From the NCBI RefSeq assembly GCF_000021805.1, contig NC_011726.1, positions 2,760,097 to 2,824,096 on the forward strand: a DNA stretch of 64,000 nt, written 5' to 3'. This stretch comes from Rippkaea orientalis PCC 8801. GTDB taxonomy: Bacteria; Cyanobacteriota; Cyanobacteriia; Cyanobacteriales; Microcystaceae. A program made the position numbers and the translations under genes. Positions 23,205 to 32,853 of this stretch are shown here, piece after piece. Position 1 is the first letter of the stretch; every line of letters starts with the position of its first letter. A model generated the notes under the pieces. It ran no database searches. It saw nothing but the letters and a program-made list of their open reading frames with translations, and was not told the origin of the DNA.

Positions 23205-24332
23205 ATGAACCAGAAACAAAGTCTGATTATCTCAATAATTTGTCTACTTGTCTTGAGCCTATGTTCTTGGCTAATTTTACCTAAAAAAATAGCTTTAGCG
23301 CAAGCATTTTTCGATTTTCCCAGAGAATTTATTATTAATCAAAGTTGCAATGCAACAACCTCTATAGCTGGCAATAACCCAACCCCTGTTAACCGAGGAG
23401 AAAGCTATATTGCCTTGGGACAAAATCGAAGATCACGAGCAACTCATGCTTATATTGATCTCAATGGTGAGAGAAAATGGATAAACCTTCGTTGTGGAAA
23501 TTATGGGGGTACGATTGTTACTAATCCTAATCCCAATCCTAATCCTAATCCTAATCCCAATCCTAATCCTAATCCTAATCCTAATCCTAGACCAAGAGAG
23601 GATCAGCTTCTTCCCTTTTTTGATGAGGAAACGAACCTTGAAAACCCAAGCGTAGGAGGACCCGCAGATATGACTCCTCCTCCTCCCCAATTAACCCAAT
23701 TTGACCGTGATATTAGTAACATTTGTGGTCTACCTGGCCATGAAGTGACGCGGGAAGAGTTTATGACGGTAATGAACAATTATCCTGATGTCTTATCGAG
23801 GATTCGTGAGTCTATTGGGGGTGAAGTTTATAGCAACCGTCCCACTCCGACAACCGATGCAGCATTTCTCGAAGACTTAACCGATGCGTGGTTTGGTTCA
23901 GGGGTTGGGTTTCAACATATCTTTTGTGGAGAACCTTCGAGGGGAGGGAATATTGGGGGTTTTCACTTTGCTGGCCACTATTTACAACTCCAAGAACAAG
24001 GGTTAGCTTCTCGTGTTCCCCGTAATTCCCAAAGAGAAGAAGTTGATCCGGGAGTAATCTACACTCTTGGAGTTATTATGAAGGTTGATGGAGGAACAGC
24101 GCAATCTAATATTAAAGGTTATGGCTATACCCTCTCTGCTGAAGATCTTCTCGCCTTTGGCACTCAAGCATTTCATGATAATCCTACCAGTCGTTCCGAC
24201 AGTCAAGCGTGTCTTCTCAATGTTGAAGACGATGGTCATGATTTTACGATGGTATTTGTTCGACGTTCTGATGGAATACGCACTTTTTATCCTGATGCTA
24301 CCCCTGATGATTCGATTTCAGACTGTCTTTAG
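23205..24332 (+). CDS. Secreted EndoU-like nuclease-domain protein with Asn-Pro repeat linker
   Basis: This 375-aa protein has an N-terminal hydrophobic signal (LIISIICLLVLSLCSWLIL), then a small cysteine-containing domain. A linker of eleven Asn-Pro pairs is encoded at about 23522-23590. The C-terminal domain (about 170-375) fits the bacterial EndoU pattern, with His238 (FQHIFCGE) and a glycine-rich stretch leading to His254 (GGFHFAGH). EndoU enzymes cleave RNA and often serve as toxins. No obvious immunity gene follows, so a self-directed toxin is less likely. The domain call is by pattern only. Confidence 0.65.
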   Translation: MNQKQSLIISIICLLVLSLCSWLILPKKIALAQAFFDFPREFIINQSCNATTSIAGNNPTPVNRGESYIALGQNRRSRATHAYIDLNGERKWINLRCGNYGGTIVTNPNPNPNPNPNPNPNPNPNPNPRPREDQLLPFFDEETNLENPSVGGPADMTPPPPQLTQFDRDISNICGLPGHEVTREEFMTVMNNYPDVLSRIRESIGGEVYSNRPTPTTDAAFLEDLTDAWFGSGVGFQHIFCGEPSRGGNIGGFHFAGHYLQLQEQGLASRVPRNSQREEVDPGVIYTLGVIMKVDGGTAQSNIKGYGYTLSAEDLLAFGTQAFHDNPTSRSDSQACLLNVEDDGHDFTMVFVRRSDGIRTFYPDATPDDSISDCL

Positions 24333-24345
24333 GAAATGTCTCTAG

Positions 24346-24366
24346 GGATGCGTTGGGAACGCATCC
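24346..24366. terminator. Hairpin after the EndoU-like gene
   Basis: GGATGCGTT pairs perfectly with AACGCATCC around a 3-base loop, 13 bp past the stop. It is followed by TATTGG, not a clear T-run. Confidence 0.5.
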
Positions 24367-24435
24367 TATTGGATTGTTTCATCTAAAATCTTGCTTAAGA
24401 ATTTAGGTTTGTAGTTAAGCTGTTTAGAGATTATT

Positions 24436-24461
24436 ATAGGGCTAAAGCCCTCACTACGAAC
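24436..24461. repeat. Short dispersed repeat, copy 2 (GGGCTAAAGCCC core)
   Basis: This stretch repeats the 2241-2266 sequence with one mismatch in the flank (CTACGAAC versus CTACAAAC). It lies in the gap between the convergent EndoU-like and dxr genes. Confidence 0.6.
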
Positions 24462-24503
24462 CTAGATTTATTGAATTATTTTAGATAAAACAATACACTA
24501 CGG

Positions 24504-25700
24504 TTAGGTGAGAGACATAATTTTATTACCTTTGGCTATTTCTTGAGAACCTTTAATGACTTCTTGCCTTGCCCAACGATCTGCTTCTAAAATATCTTCT
24601 AAAGTCGGAGTTGAAGTATTTTGATTCGTAAAGCGATCGCAAGCCATTTCAATCAATTTAGGAATTTCTAAAAAGGCAATTTTTTCTTCTAAAAATAACG
24701 CCACTGCTTGTTCATTAGCTGCATTTAATACCGCCGGAATAGCACCCCCAGACCGTCCCGCAGCGTAGGCTAATTGCATACAAGGATATTTATGATGATC
24801 GGGTTCTCGGAAGGTAAAACTTCCTGCTTTTACTAAATCTAAAGGCTCCCAATCAGTATAAATTCTTTCCGGCCACGACAAAGCATATAATAGAGGAAGA
24901 CGCATATCTGGCCATCCCAATTGCGCTAAAACGGAAGTATCTTGTAATTCAATTAACGAGTGAATAATACTTTGAGGATGGATAACAATATCAATTTTAT
25001 CGTACTCTAAGCCAAACAAATAATGGGCTTCAATGACTTCTAATCCCTTATTCATTAAGGTAGCAGAATCCACGGTTATTTTGCGTCCCATGGACCAATT
25101 GGGATGTTTAATGGCATCTTCAACGGTAACAAACTTTAATTGTTCCACCGGCCAATCTCGAAAAGCTCCCCCCGATGCGGTTAAAATAATACGGCGTAGT
25201 CCTCCCTTGGGAACTCCTTGTAAGCATTGAAAAATAGCCGAATGTTCCGAGTCCGCCGGGAGTAATTTAACCCCATGTTTCTCGACTAACGGTAATACCA
25301 CCGGTCCCCCCGCAATCAAGGTTTCTTTGTTAGCTAAGGCAATATCTTTTCCCGCTTCAATGGCTGCTATCGTCGGTAATAACCCCGCACATCCGACAAT
25401 TCCTGTAACAACGCTTTCTGAGTCTCCATAGCGTGCCACTTCTACGACTCCGGCTTCTCCGGTGAGTAATATGGGAGAATAGTCTAGGGATGCGATCGCA
25501 TCTTTAATGGTATTTAATTGGCTTTCCTGACAAATAGCCACGATTTCGGGTCGAAACTGTTTAATTTGTTGTGCCAGCAGTTCCCCATTATTGCGAGTGG
25601 CTAAACCCACGACTTGAAATTGATCAGGGTATTGCTGGACAATATCGAGGGTTTGTGTACCAATAGACCCAGTGGAACCGAGGATAGTGATTTTCTTCAC
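24504..25700 (-). CDS. dxr: 1-deoxy-D-xylulose 5-phosphate reductoisomerase
   Basis: This enzyme makes 2-C-methyl-D-erythritol 4-phosphate in the MEP isoprenoid pathway, using NADPH. The N-terminal [15 protein letters not shown] is the nucleotide-binding signature. [29 protein letters not shown] and LTASGGAFR carry metal and substrate residues, and the flexible loop region includes [20 protein letters not shown]. It is 398 aa, the usual length. It is monocistronic, with an AT-rich region upstream. Confidence 0.97.
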   Translation of the reverse strand: MKKITILGSTGSIGTQTLDIVQQYPDQFQVVGLATRNNGELLAQQIKQFRPEIVAICQESQLNTIKDAIASLDYSPILLTGEAGVVEVARYGDSESVVTGIVGCAGLLPTIAAIEAGKDIALANKETLIAGGPVVLPLVEKHGVKLLPADSEHSAIFQCLQGVPKGGLRRIILTASGGAFRDWPVEQLKFVTVEDAIKHPNWSMGRKITVDSATLMNKGLEVIEAHYLFGLEYDKIDIVIHPQSIIHSLIELQDTSVLAQLGWPDMRLPLLYALSWPERIYTDWEPLDLVKAGSFTFREPDHHKYPCMQLAYAAGRSGGAIPAVLNAANEQAVALFLEEKIAFLEIPKLIEMACDRFTNQNTSTPTLEDILEADRWARQEVIKGSQEIAKGNKIMSLT

Positions 25701-26025
25701 GATAGCTAAGGGATTGAACGGGGATCACCTCTCACTATAAAGTTTTGCGGTACTTATGGGAAGTGTTTTTTGAAGCCAACAGGGAACAGGCAACAGATTC
25801 GACAAATTAGGTAACAATCTAAAGTCTTTTATTCTTTTTCAAAAATAGTATTAGGTATCGCAGTTTTATCTCAAGAAAAATTAAATTAATCAGAAGATAA
25901 TTTTGCAGCAAAATCAATATAAACAATATCAAAATTAAGTTAACAAAAGTTATCAATTTTGTAAATTTCTTAACCTCCTTTTTAGGAGATCAAGATCATA
26001 ATGGAAAGAAACTCATCACACACGC
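25701..26025. other. Divergent promoter region of dxr and a pentapeptide-repeat gene
   Basis: This 325-bp AT-rich gap holds both promoters. A ribosome-site-like TTAGGAG lies about 40 bp before the pentapeptide gene start. No gene or clear repeat was seen. Confidence 0.5.
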
Positions 26026-27231
26026 ATGAAAACTATTGCAGCAATTCTTGTCGTAACTCCTTTATTCCTAAGTTCTGTCGTCAAAGCCGAAAATCCTAGT
26101 TCAGTACAACGGTTATTAACAACTAAAGAATGTATCGGTTGTAACTTACAAAATGCTAACCTAAAAGGCCTTAATTTAGAAGGAGTCAATCTAGAAAAAG
26201 CCAACTTAAAAAATGCTAATTTGCAGGGAGCTAACCTGAACAATGCTCACCTCAAACAGGCCATTTTACAGGATGCTCGATTGATGGATGCTCAACTCGA
26301 AGGAACTGTACTCGAAGCAGCTAATCTGATCAATACAAAGCTTGATGGTGCTAATTTAAATAATGCTAACCTTAAAGGCGTTAATCTGGTCAATTCACAG
26401 ATGAATGGCATTATTTTGACTAATGCAAACTTAGAAGGAGCCACAATGAGGGGTGTTTCCCTCCAAGAAGCCAATTTAGATGGAGCTATCTTAATCCAGG
26501 CTGATTTAACCGTTCATGATGAAAAACGAGTGAATCTGACGGGTGCGAGTCTCAAAAATGCGGATTTGTCAGGGGCACATCTTCGCGGTATCAGACTCAA
26601 AGATGCTAACCTTGAAGGGGCTAATCTGGAAAAAACTGACTTTACCCGCGATATTCCTAATAATACCACCGCTAAAGGAGCTCTCAGTGTAGCTACCTCA
26701 CCCATTCCCTTAGTTTTGCCTGGTGCTGTCTTGGGTGCTATTGGGAACTTTGCTATTGGAGAAGCTTCTGCGTTGAATGCGGATGTTAGTAATACCAATT
26801 TAGCAGGAGCCAATTTAGAAGAAGCTAATCTCCAAGACATTAATTTAGAGAACTCCAATCTCAAGAATGCTAACTTAGAAAAAGCTAATTTACACAATGC
26901 TTATTTAGTCAATACGAATTTGACTAATGCCAATTTAAGTTTAGCCAAATTAACTAATATTAATATGGAGGGAGTTAACTTAAGTAGTGCTAACTTAGCC
27001 GGGGCTAATTTGGATAAATCCTATCTAGCTAAGGCTAATCTGACCAATGCTAAGCTTGAATCAGCCAAATTAACGAATGTTAATTTAACGGACACTCAGT
27101 TAACAAATGCTAACTTAATGAAAGCCCAATTAGCTAATGCTAACTTAAGCAATTCTAACTTGTGTGGGGCAACCATGCCTGATGGTTTGATTTCTCAAAT
27201 AGGATGTACTGCGGCCAATATTCAGTCATAA
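26026..27231 (+). CDS. Secreted pentapeptide-repeat protein, paralog A
   Basis: This 401-aa protein begins with a signal peptide (MKTIAAILVVTPLFLSSVVKA). Pentapeptide repeats of the A(D/N)LXX type follow from about residue 40, starting after TKECIGCNL. They form a right-handed beta-helix. A non-repeat insert at about 215-250 (VLPGAVLGAIGNFAIGEA) interrupts the helix and is hydrophobic. The protein ends with a Cys-containing cap. It is probably periplasmic or lumenal; the function is unknown. A paralog of identical length lies at 28292, on the other side of hisIE. Confidence 0.93.
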   Translation: MKTIAAILVVTPLFLSSVVKAENPSSVQRLLTTKECIGCNLQNANLKGLNLEGVNLEKANLKNANLQGANLNNAHLKQAILQDARLMDAQLEGTVLEAANLINTKLDGANLNNANLKGVNLVNSQMNGIILTNANLEGATMRGVSLQEANLDGAILIQADLTVHDEKRVNLTGASLKNADLSGAHLRGIRLKDANLEGANLEKTDFTRDIPNNTTAKGALSVATSPIPLVLPGAVLGAIGNFAIGEASALNADVSNTNLAGANLEEANLQDINLENSNLKNANLEKANLHNAYLVNTNLTNANLSLAKLTNINMEGVNLSSANLAGANLDKSYLAKANLTNAKLESAKLTNVNLTDTQLTNANLMKAQLANANLSNSNLCGATMPDGLISQIGCTAANIQS

Positions 27232-27257
27232 TTCATTGAAGTCAGTCTGTACATTTT

Positions 27258-27276
27258 GGGCGCACGCATTGCGCCC
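27258..27276. repeat. GGGCGCA/TGCGCCC palindrome
   Basis: The arms at 27258-27264 and 27270-27276 pair perfectly, followed by CCTAC. It resembles other GC-rich palindromes in intergenic gaps of this window. Confidence 0.5.
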
Positions 27277-27307
27277 CTACCCTTGGTATTAAAGAACGTT
27301 GCTGTAG

Positions 27308-27330
27308 GGGGCTTAATATTATTAAGCCCC
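27308..27330. terminator. Hairpin between convergent pentapeptide and hisIE genes
   Basis: GGGGCTTAAT pairs perfectly with ATTAAGCCCC around a 3-base loop. It lies between the stops of two convergent genes and could end both transcripts. Confidence 0.55.
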
Positions 27331-27361
27331 TTCTGACTTGGTAGCTTCGTTAATGGTATTG

Positions 27362-27997
27362 CTATCGTTTTCTATCCTGTAACTTTCGATAAACGTCTTT
27401 AATATCAACATGATGGTAAGCTAACGCAACCAACGTATGGTAAAATAGGTCAGCTACTTCTGAAGCGATCGCACTCGAATCATCATCCTTACAAGCCATC
27501 ACCACTTCTGCGGCTTCTTCGCCAATTTTTTTGAGAATTTTATTATCCCCTCCCTCTAACAGCGTTCGGGTATAGGAACCTTCAACCCGATGATCTCGAC
27601 GCTGACAAATAACCTCAAAAACCCCTGATAACGTATCCGCAGGGGGAGCTTTTTTTTGCTGTTCTATTTGATGAAAACAACTCCTTTCTCCCGTATGACA
27701 AGCAATATCTCCTACTTGTTCAACGGTCATTAATAGAGCATCACTATCACAATCATACCGCATCGCCTTGACCTTTTGAATATGGCCGGAGGTTGCGCCT
27801 TTGTGCCACAATTCCCCTCTAGAACGACTCCAATACCAAGCTTCTCCCGTTTCTAGGGTTTTTTGGAGAGATTCTCGACTCATCCAAGCCATCATTAATA
27901 CCGTTCCATCAAGATAGTCTTGTGCGATCGCAGGAACTAATCCTTGTTCATTGTAGCGGATTGTATCAATCGGAATCGCATCATTGAAAGTCATCAC
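27362..27997 (-). CDS. hisIE: Bifunctional phosphoribosyl-AMP cyclohydrolase / phosphoribosyl-ATP pyrophosphatase
   Basis: This fused enzyme carries out steps two and three of histidine synthesis. The HisI domain (about 1-115) has [19 protein letters not shown] and the metal-binding DCDSDALL and [10 protein letters not shown]. The HisE domain (about 120-211) has [18 protein letters not shown] and [12 protein letters not shown]. It is 211 aa, typical of the fusion. No other his gene is adjacent. Confidence 0.96.
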   Translation of the reverse strand: MMTFNDAIPIDTIRYNEQGLVPAIAQDYLDGTVLMMAWMSRESLQKTLETGEAWYWSRSRGELWHKGATSGHIQKVKAMRYDCDSDALLMTVEQVGDIACHTGERSCFHQIEQQKKAPPADTLSGVFEVICQRRDHRVEGSYTRTLLEGGDNKILKKIGEEAAEVVMACKDDDSSAIASEVADLFYHTLVALAYHHVDIKDVYRKLQDRKR

Positions 27998-28291
27998 AGT
28001 AGCTAGACCAGAGGAGATTTACTTATAATAAATTTGAACCATATTATATCACTAATCTTAACAAAAATGTTGAATTTTATTAATTTTTTAGATTCTCTGC
28101 CCTACTCTTGCCCTATCAAGACGATAATGAAATTATATAACCCTCAACAGATAGTCATCAATCTTAATACTACGGGTTACGGAAGTGAGGAGAGAAACAA
28201 CAATCCCTAAAGGATTTATTTTTTACCAGTGAATAATTTTAAGAGTTGATATTTTTGTCATCATTAAACCTTCAAGAAAGAGAATTAACAA

Positions 28292-29497
28292 ATGAAAAAA
28301 ATTGCTTCAATTCTTCTCCTAACTCCTCTGTTACTAACCTCGGTTGTTAGAGCAGAAAATCCGAGTTCAGTAGAACGATTATTAACCACAAGAGAATGTG
28401 TTGGTTGCGACTTAGAAAATGCTAATCTCAAAGGCATGAATTTAGAAGGAGCCAATCTCGAAAAAGCAAATTTAAAAAATGCCAATTTGGAGAGAGCTAA
28501 CCTGAAGAATGCTAACTTAAAACAAGCCATTTTGCAAGATGCGAAATTAACCGAAGCTCAACTCGAAGGCGTTATGCTTGATGGGGTTAATTTTATTAAT
28601 GCCAAGCTAAAAGGGGTTAATTTAAGCGGAGTGAACCTTAAAGGGGTTAATTTCGTCAATGCGGAGATGGATGGCATTATCTTAACGAATGCTAACCTAG
28701 AAGGAGCCCAGATGAGGGGTGTCACCCTCGAAGGAGCCAACCTAGACGGAGCTAACTTACAGGGAGTTGATTTAACGGTTCATGACGAAGAACGAGCCAA
28801 TTTAACGGGTGCAAGTCTAAAAAATGCTGACTTGTCAGGGGGTTTTCTGCGGGGTATCAGACTAAAAAACGCTAACCTTGAAGGCGCAAATCTTTCTAAA
28901 ACCGACTTTAGCCGCGATATTCCTAATAATACCACCGCTAAAGGAGCTCTTAATGTCGCTACTACCCCCATTCCTTTAATTTTTCCTGGGGCAATTTTGG
29001 GGGTTATTGGAGACGTAGCTATTAATGAAGCTTCGGCTCTCAATGCGGATGTGAGTTATGCCAATTTAGAAGGAGCTAACTTACAAGATTCTAACCTAGA
29101 AGACATTAATTTTGAGAGTTCTAATCTAAAGAATGCTAACTTACAAAATGCGAATTTAAACAATGCTTATTTAGTCAATACTAACTTGACTAATGCTAAT
29201 TTAAGTTCAGCTAATTTAACTAACATTAATATGCAAGGAGTGAACTTAAGTTATGCTAACTTAATGGGAGCTAATTTAGACGGTTCTTATTTAGTTAATG
29301 CTAATTTGAGCCATGGTAACCTTGAATCAGCGCACTTAACAAGTATTAATATGAGTGGTGCTCAGTTAAGTAATGCTAACTTAAGCGAAGCTAAATTAAC
29401 CGATTCCAACTTGAGTAATTCTAACTTGTGTAGTGCCACGATGCCTGATGGTTCGATTTCTCAAATTGGATGTACTGCTGTTAATCTTGACAAGTAA
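28292..29497 (+). CDS. Secreted pentapeptide-repeat protein, paralog B
   Basis: This 401-aa protein has a signal peptide (MKKIASILLLTPLLLTSVVRA) and the same layout as the gene at 26026: TRECVGCDL, a pentapeptide helix, a hydrophobic insert (IFPGAILGVIGDVAINEA), more repeats and a capped end. The two are collinear over their full length, so they arose by duplication. The copy keeps the same length, cysteines and insert, which suggests selection on the fold. Function unknown. Confidence 0.93.
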   Translation: MKKIASILLLTPLLLTSVVRAENPSSVERLLTTRECVGCDLENANLKGMNLEGANLEKANLKNANLERANLKNANLKQAILQDAKLTEAQLEGVMLDGVNFINAKLKGVNLSGVNLKGVNFVNAEMDGIILTNANLEGAQMRGVTLEGANLDGANLQGVDLTVHDEERANLTGASLKNADLSGGFLRGIRLKNANLEGANLSKTDFSRDIPNNTTAKGALNVATTPIPLIFPGAILGVIGDVAINEASALNADVSYANLEGANLQDSNLEDINFESSNLKNANLQNANLNNAYLVNTNLTNANLSSANLTNINMQGVNLSYANLMGANLDGSYLVNANLSHGNLESAHLTSINMSGAQLSNANLSEAKLTDSNLSNSNLCSATMPDGSISQIGCTAVNLDK

Positions 29498-29516
29498 TTC
29501 ATTGTAATAATGTTCC

Positions 29517-29543
29517 TAGGGGTCAACGTTTGTCGACCCCTAC
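29517..29543. repeat. Dispersed palindrome, TAGGGGTCAAC family
   Basis: TAGGGGTCAACG and TCGACCCCTA form an imperfect palindrome just after the pentapeptide gene. Other copies are at 38786, 46318, 51314 and 52474. Confidence 0.65.
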
Positions 29544-29582
29544 ATCATTAGATTAGTATTCCGATAATCGGTTTTAACTTGG

Positions 29583-29999
29583 TTAATCTTCATCGATAAA
29601 TCCCTGACTAATTTCAATAATTCTGTCATCTGGATCAGCCAGCCAAACCGTACGCCAACCTGGGATAAAATCATCAAAATTGAGCGGACCTAGGGTAATT
29701 TTTGCATCATCACCCATCTCCGCTAGTTTCGCATCTACATCATTGACTTTAAAGGCTAGATGACGGACAGAGGGAAACTGATAACCATCATTAATTGCGG
29801 GAGCAATGGGTGCTTCTTCCTTCGCTTGAAAAATTTCAAAATAGAAGGCACTATCGGCCATTTTGATAAAAACAATTTGATCACCATCAGGTAGCTTAGC
29901 GACTCTAGCTCGTTTAAATCCAAAGTATTTCGAGTAAAAGTCTTCAGTCGTCATTGGGTCTTTGCAAGTAAGAGCGACTTGAGAAAAAATTTGTAACAT
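29583..29999 (-). CDS. VOC-family (glyoxalase-fold) protein
   Basis: This 138-aa protein has the single-domain VOC pattern: VALTCKDPMTTEDFYSKYFG at the N-terminus, VRHLAFKVNDVDAKL in the middle and WLADPDDRIIEISQ at the end. His and Glu positions suit metal binding. The family includes lyases, dioxygenases and resistance proteins, and the substrate here cannot be told. It stands alone upstream of the TIR-NACHT gene. Confidence 0.85.
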   Translation of the reverse strand: MLQIFSQVALTCKDPMTTEDFYSKYFGFKRARVAKLPDGDQIVFIKMADSAFYFEIFQAKEEAPIAPAINDGYQFPSVRHLAFKVNDVDAKLAEMGDDAKITLGPLNFDDFIPGWRTVWLADPDDRIIEISQGFIDED

Positions 30000-30102
30000 A
30001 ATAGTTACTCTCCTATTGACTAGACAACCCCAACTTTAGCCTAAGTTAATTTAATTATAACATTTCCTAAACTTGTTCAGTTTATTCAGTTTACTCATTT
30101 TT

Positions 30103-32745
30103 CTATTGATCATATCGTTTAGCAAAATAGTCAAGTAATAGTCGATGAACAAAGACATAACCATTACCAACTTTTTGTAAAAAAATGTGTTCAACAGTAT
30201 AGCTTAAAAATTTTGCATAGTTCCAAGGACTGTATCCATTAACCCCAAGCACTAAACGCAAGGTAAAATGTTTAATACAGGTGATTCCTGACCATTGTCC
30301 CCCAATTAAGGCAGCAGCTAACCCAAAAATGAAAGCATTAACTACTACAAAATCTAAATCAATGATAAATGCAGGATCATTCATCTTTGAATGAATCTGA
30401 AGTACCCCTAAAAATAGTCCAGTTAGGATAGCGATCGTCGCAAACAATTTTGCGCTATTATGACAAGATCTCCAGATTCCCTGGTTTGGCATATTTTTTT
30501 GATCAACTTCATCATCTTTGTCAAATCCAAAAATCAATGATATTATTAATCCAAAAATAAGGCTAGGAAGCAATTCATTAGAAGTTCCAAACCGGAGGCA
30601 AATTCCTATAATCAAACCAAAGATTAAATTGTTTTTAGCTTTAACCCAAGACCATTTTAGTCCTTCAACTGCTTCTATTTTTTCGCTATAAATTGGTCGA
30701 TAAATTAATAATCCAATGAGTCCATATATTATGCCATAGGCTATGCCATAGATCCAATTACCATAAATTACACTAAAAATTAATCCGTAAATTATACCTA
30801 AAATAAGAGAATTAAATAAACGTCCAATAACAGGATTAATTGATTCATCAATCATGATTGTTAATAAAGCATATAAGAAAGCTCCCATCAAACCATAGGT
30901 CATTCCCCTAAACGCTTGATCAATATTTAAAGTAATTTGATAGCCTTGATGTCCCGTTAATAACCCTACATGAAAACTTGCCCAAATTCCTACACTAAGT
31001 ATTTTAATTACCAGGCGATATAGATATTTTTGTCGGTTAGTTAATAGCCAGTTCGGCTGCATTTCTTCTATTAAAAATACCGTTGTCGAAAAGTTAGTCA
31101 TTCGTCTTGCTAACCAATTCAGCCAATGGATAACTTGTTCTTTAGAATATTTGGGTTGAATTTCTCGCCGTTTAAACATTTGCTCAATATATCTATCAAA
31201 GAGTTGCTGACGACGTTCTTCTATTATGTTTGTTTGCGGTAACGCTTGAAAAGATAGATCTTGATAAGCCAAAATCATAAGATTCAGCATTAAGGGAGAG
31301 GTTACTAATTCTTGTAGAGTTTTATCTCTCTCAATTAAAGTCACTAAATTAGACTGTTTGATTTGATCACTTTTTAAGTAATCCAAAACCTGCGTTAACT
31401 GTAGAGGTTTTAAATAAATTGCCTTTTGAAAGTTTAAACGAGAAGAAAGTTCTTTGTACTCTTTAAAACGGCTACAAACAACAATTTCTGGACTATAGTT
31501 TTGATGAAATTGATTGATAGTTTGTAAGCATTTTTCTCGATGCTTAACTGTTACTTCATCTAACCCATCTAAAAGTAAAAGAAGTTGCTGTTGTTGAACC
31601 CAAGTTTTTCCAACTTTCTTGGGGACTTGATATTTGCTGTTGAGTTCTTCCACCAACCAATCAGTAAAATTACGTTTTTCAACTGACCAATTAGAGAGAT
31701 TAAGAACTACTGGAATGCGGTCATCAATCCCTTCATTAGCACGGTTAATTAAGTGACGAGTTAATTGTAATAAAGTTGTCGTTTTGCCTGATCCTGGTTC
31801 TCCTAGAATCAGCAATGTTCTGCCTTCTCCCATTTGATCGAAAATCGAGATAATAGAAGTATCTAAAGACAATTGTTTAGGTTTTTTTTCAGACGTTTGT
31901 AACGTTAGATTCCAAGGAGAGGCTACTGCGTCAGAATGTTCTTCTAATTCTAACATTATCAACGCCTGTTCATGAATAGAATTTTCCAGAACGCCTTTAA
32001 TCCAATAATTGTTAACTTTATTCAGTACTGTTTGACGATTACGAAGCTCTTGAGGAGTCATGCGACGTAGCCTTAATTCAACTGCTTCTCGTTCAGTTTC
32101 AATAATTCGGCTGGTTTGTATATATTTTTGCTGTAATGCAGTAGCTTCAGGCTGTTTATCTTGACTTTCAGCTAACCATTTTTCTGCTTCTTCTAAATTG
32201 GTTCCTAATAAAAGAAAATCCGAATTGTATTGTTTATTTTCCCATTCTTTAGCTCGCATTAATAAACGAGTATGATATTTAACATAATTAAAGTCTGTTT
32301 CAAGAGCTTGAAGTAATTGTTGAAAACTTTGCTTAAAATTATCACATTCTTGACCATTACATCCTGAACAAAAAATCCAATTTATTTTCGCTAAGTCGGG
32401 ATTAATATCTTCGTTTTGTGGCTCTTGAATAATAATAGCAATCAGGCGTTTATTATGATTAATAGCATAAGTCAATTCTTCTTGACAGAAAACAGACGTA
32501 AGAGAATGGGAACTGATAATAAAAAGAAAATTATGGGACGCTTCAATGCCTTGATAAATCTCTTGTCTCCAATCTTCAGCCGGGGGAATATCTTGCCAAT
32601 CAACCCAAACTGTATAATTAGCCTCTAGCAGTTTTTCCCACAAAAGACGAACAAACTCCTTATCTCGACGAGAGTAAGAAATAAAAACATCGTAATCTGG
32701 TCTGGATTTAGGTAAATTGGATTTAACTATGGCATCAAAAGTCAT
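30103..32745 (-). CDS. TIR-NACHT membrane protein
   Basis: This 880-aa protein starts with a TIR domain (about 17-150): YDVFISYSRRD, then WVDWQDIPPAEDW and CQEELTYAINH with the Glu typical of NAD-cleaving TIRs. A helical linker leads to a NACHT-type ATPase with P-loop GEPGSGKTT at 315 and LLLLLDGLDEV near 395. The C-terminal third (about 575-800) has many hydrophobic segments (GLIYGLIFSVIYGNWIYGIA), so the protein is membrane-bound. TIR and NACHT modules suggest signalling or antiphage immunity. Unlike many defence NLRs, the sensor part is a membrane domain. It is next to tadA and close to an OLD-like system. Confidence 0.88.
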   Translation of the reverse strand: MTFDAIVKSNLPKSRPDYDVFISYSRRDKEFVRLLWEKLLEANYTVWVDWQDIPPAEDWRQEIYQGIEASHNFLFIISSHSLTSVFCQEELTYAINHNKRLIAIIIQEPQNEDINPDLAKINWIFCSGCNGQECDNFKQSFQQLLQALETDFNYVKYHTRLLMRAKEWENKQYNSDFLLLGTNLEEAEKWLAESQDKQPEATALQQKYIQTSRIIETEREAVELRLRRMTPQELRNRQTVLNKVNNYWIKGVLENSIHEQALIMLELEEHSDAVASPWNLTLQTSEKKPKQLSLDTSIISIFDQMGEGRTLLILGEPGSGKTTTLLQLTRHLINRANEGIDDRIPVVLNLSNWSVEKRNFTDWLVEELNSKYQVPKKVGKTWVQQQQLLLLLDGLDEVTVKHREKCLQTINQFHQNYSPEIVVCSRFKEYKELSSRLNFQKAIYLKPLQLTQVLDYLKSDQIKQSNLVTLIERDKTLQELVTSPLMLNLMILAYQDLSFQALPQTNIIEERRQQLFDRYIEQMFKRREIQPKYSKEQVIHWLNWLARRMTNFSTTVFLIEEMQPNWLLTNRQKYLYRLVIKILSVGIWASFHVGLLTGHQGYQITLNIDQAFRGMTYGLMGAFLYALLTIMIDESINPVIGRLFNSLILGIIYGLIFSVIYGNWIYGIAYGIIYGLIGLLIYRPIYSEKIEAVEGLKWSWVKAKNNLIFGLIIGICLRFGTSNELLPSLIFGLIISLIFGFDKDDEVDQKNMPNQGIWRSCHNSAKLFATIAILTGLFLGVLQIHSKMNDPAFIIDLDFVVVNAFIFGLAAALIGGQWSGITCIKHFTLRLVLGVNGYSPWNYAKFLSYTVEHIFLQKVGNGYVFVHRLLLDYFAKRYDQ

Positions 32746-32802
32746 ACTTTACCTGTTTTAAGATATTCTTCTAACCCCTGCAGTCCAATGTTAGCTAAAA
32801 AA

Positions 32803-32842
32803 TCAACAATTAGGGTTCAAGTCCTATCCTTCGCCGCGATCT
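32803..32842 (+). other. Possible tRNA 3'-end fragment
   Basis: The sequence AGGGTTCAAGTCCT looks like a tRNA T-arm with loop, followed by CCTTCGCCG, which could be a 3' acceptor strand. No matching 5' half was found upstream. It may be a leftover from an integration event at a tRNA gene. Confidence 0.25.
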
Positions 32843-32853
32843 CCAACAATATC

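Noticed and set aside
23522-23590. The regular repeat in the EndoU-like gene as a CRISPR array.
   Set aside because: The units are six bases, contiguous and translated as Asn-Pro. There are no spacers.
23433-23690. A minus-strand ORF with Arg-Ile repeats opposite the EndoU-like gene.
   Set aside because: It is the complement of the Asn-Pro DNA repeat and has no independent support.
26016-28740. Minus-strand ORFs rich in Leu, Ala and Lys opposite the pentapeptide genes.
   Set aside because: They are shadows of the repeated pentapeptide codons.
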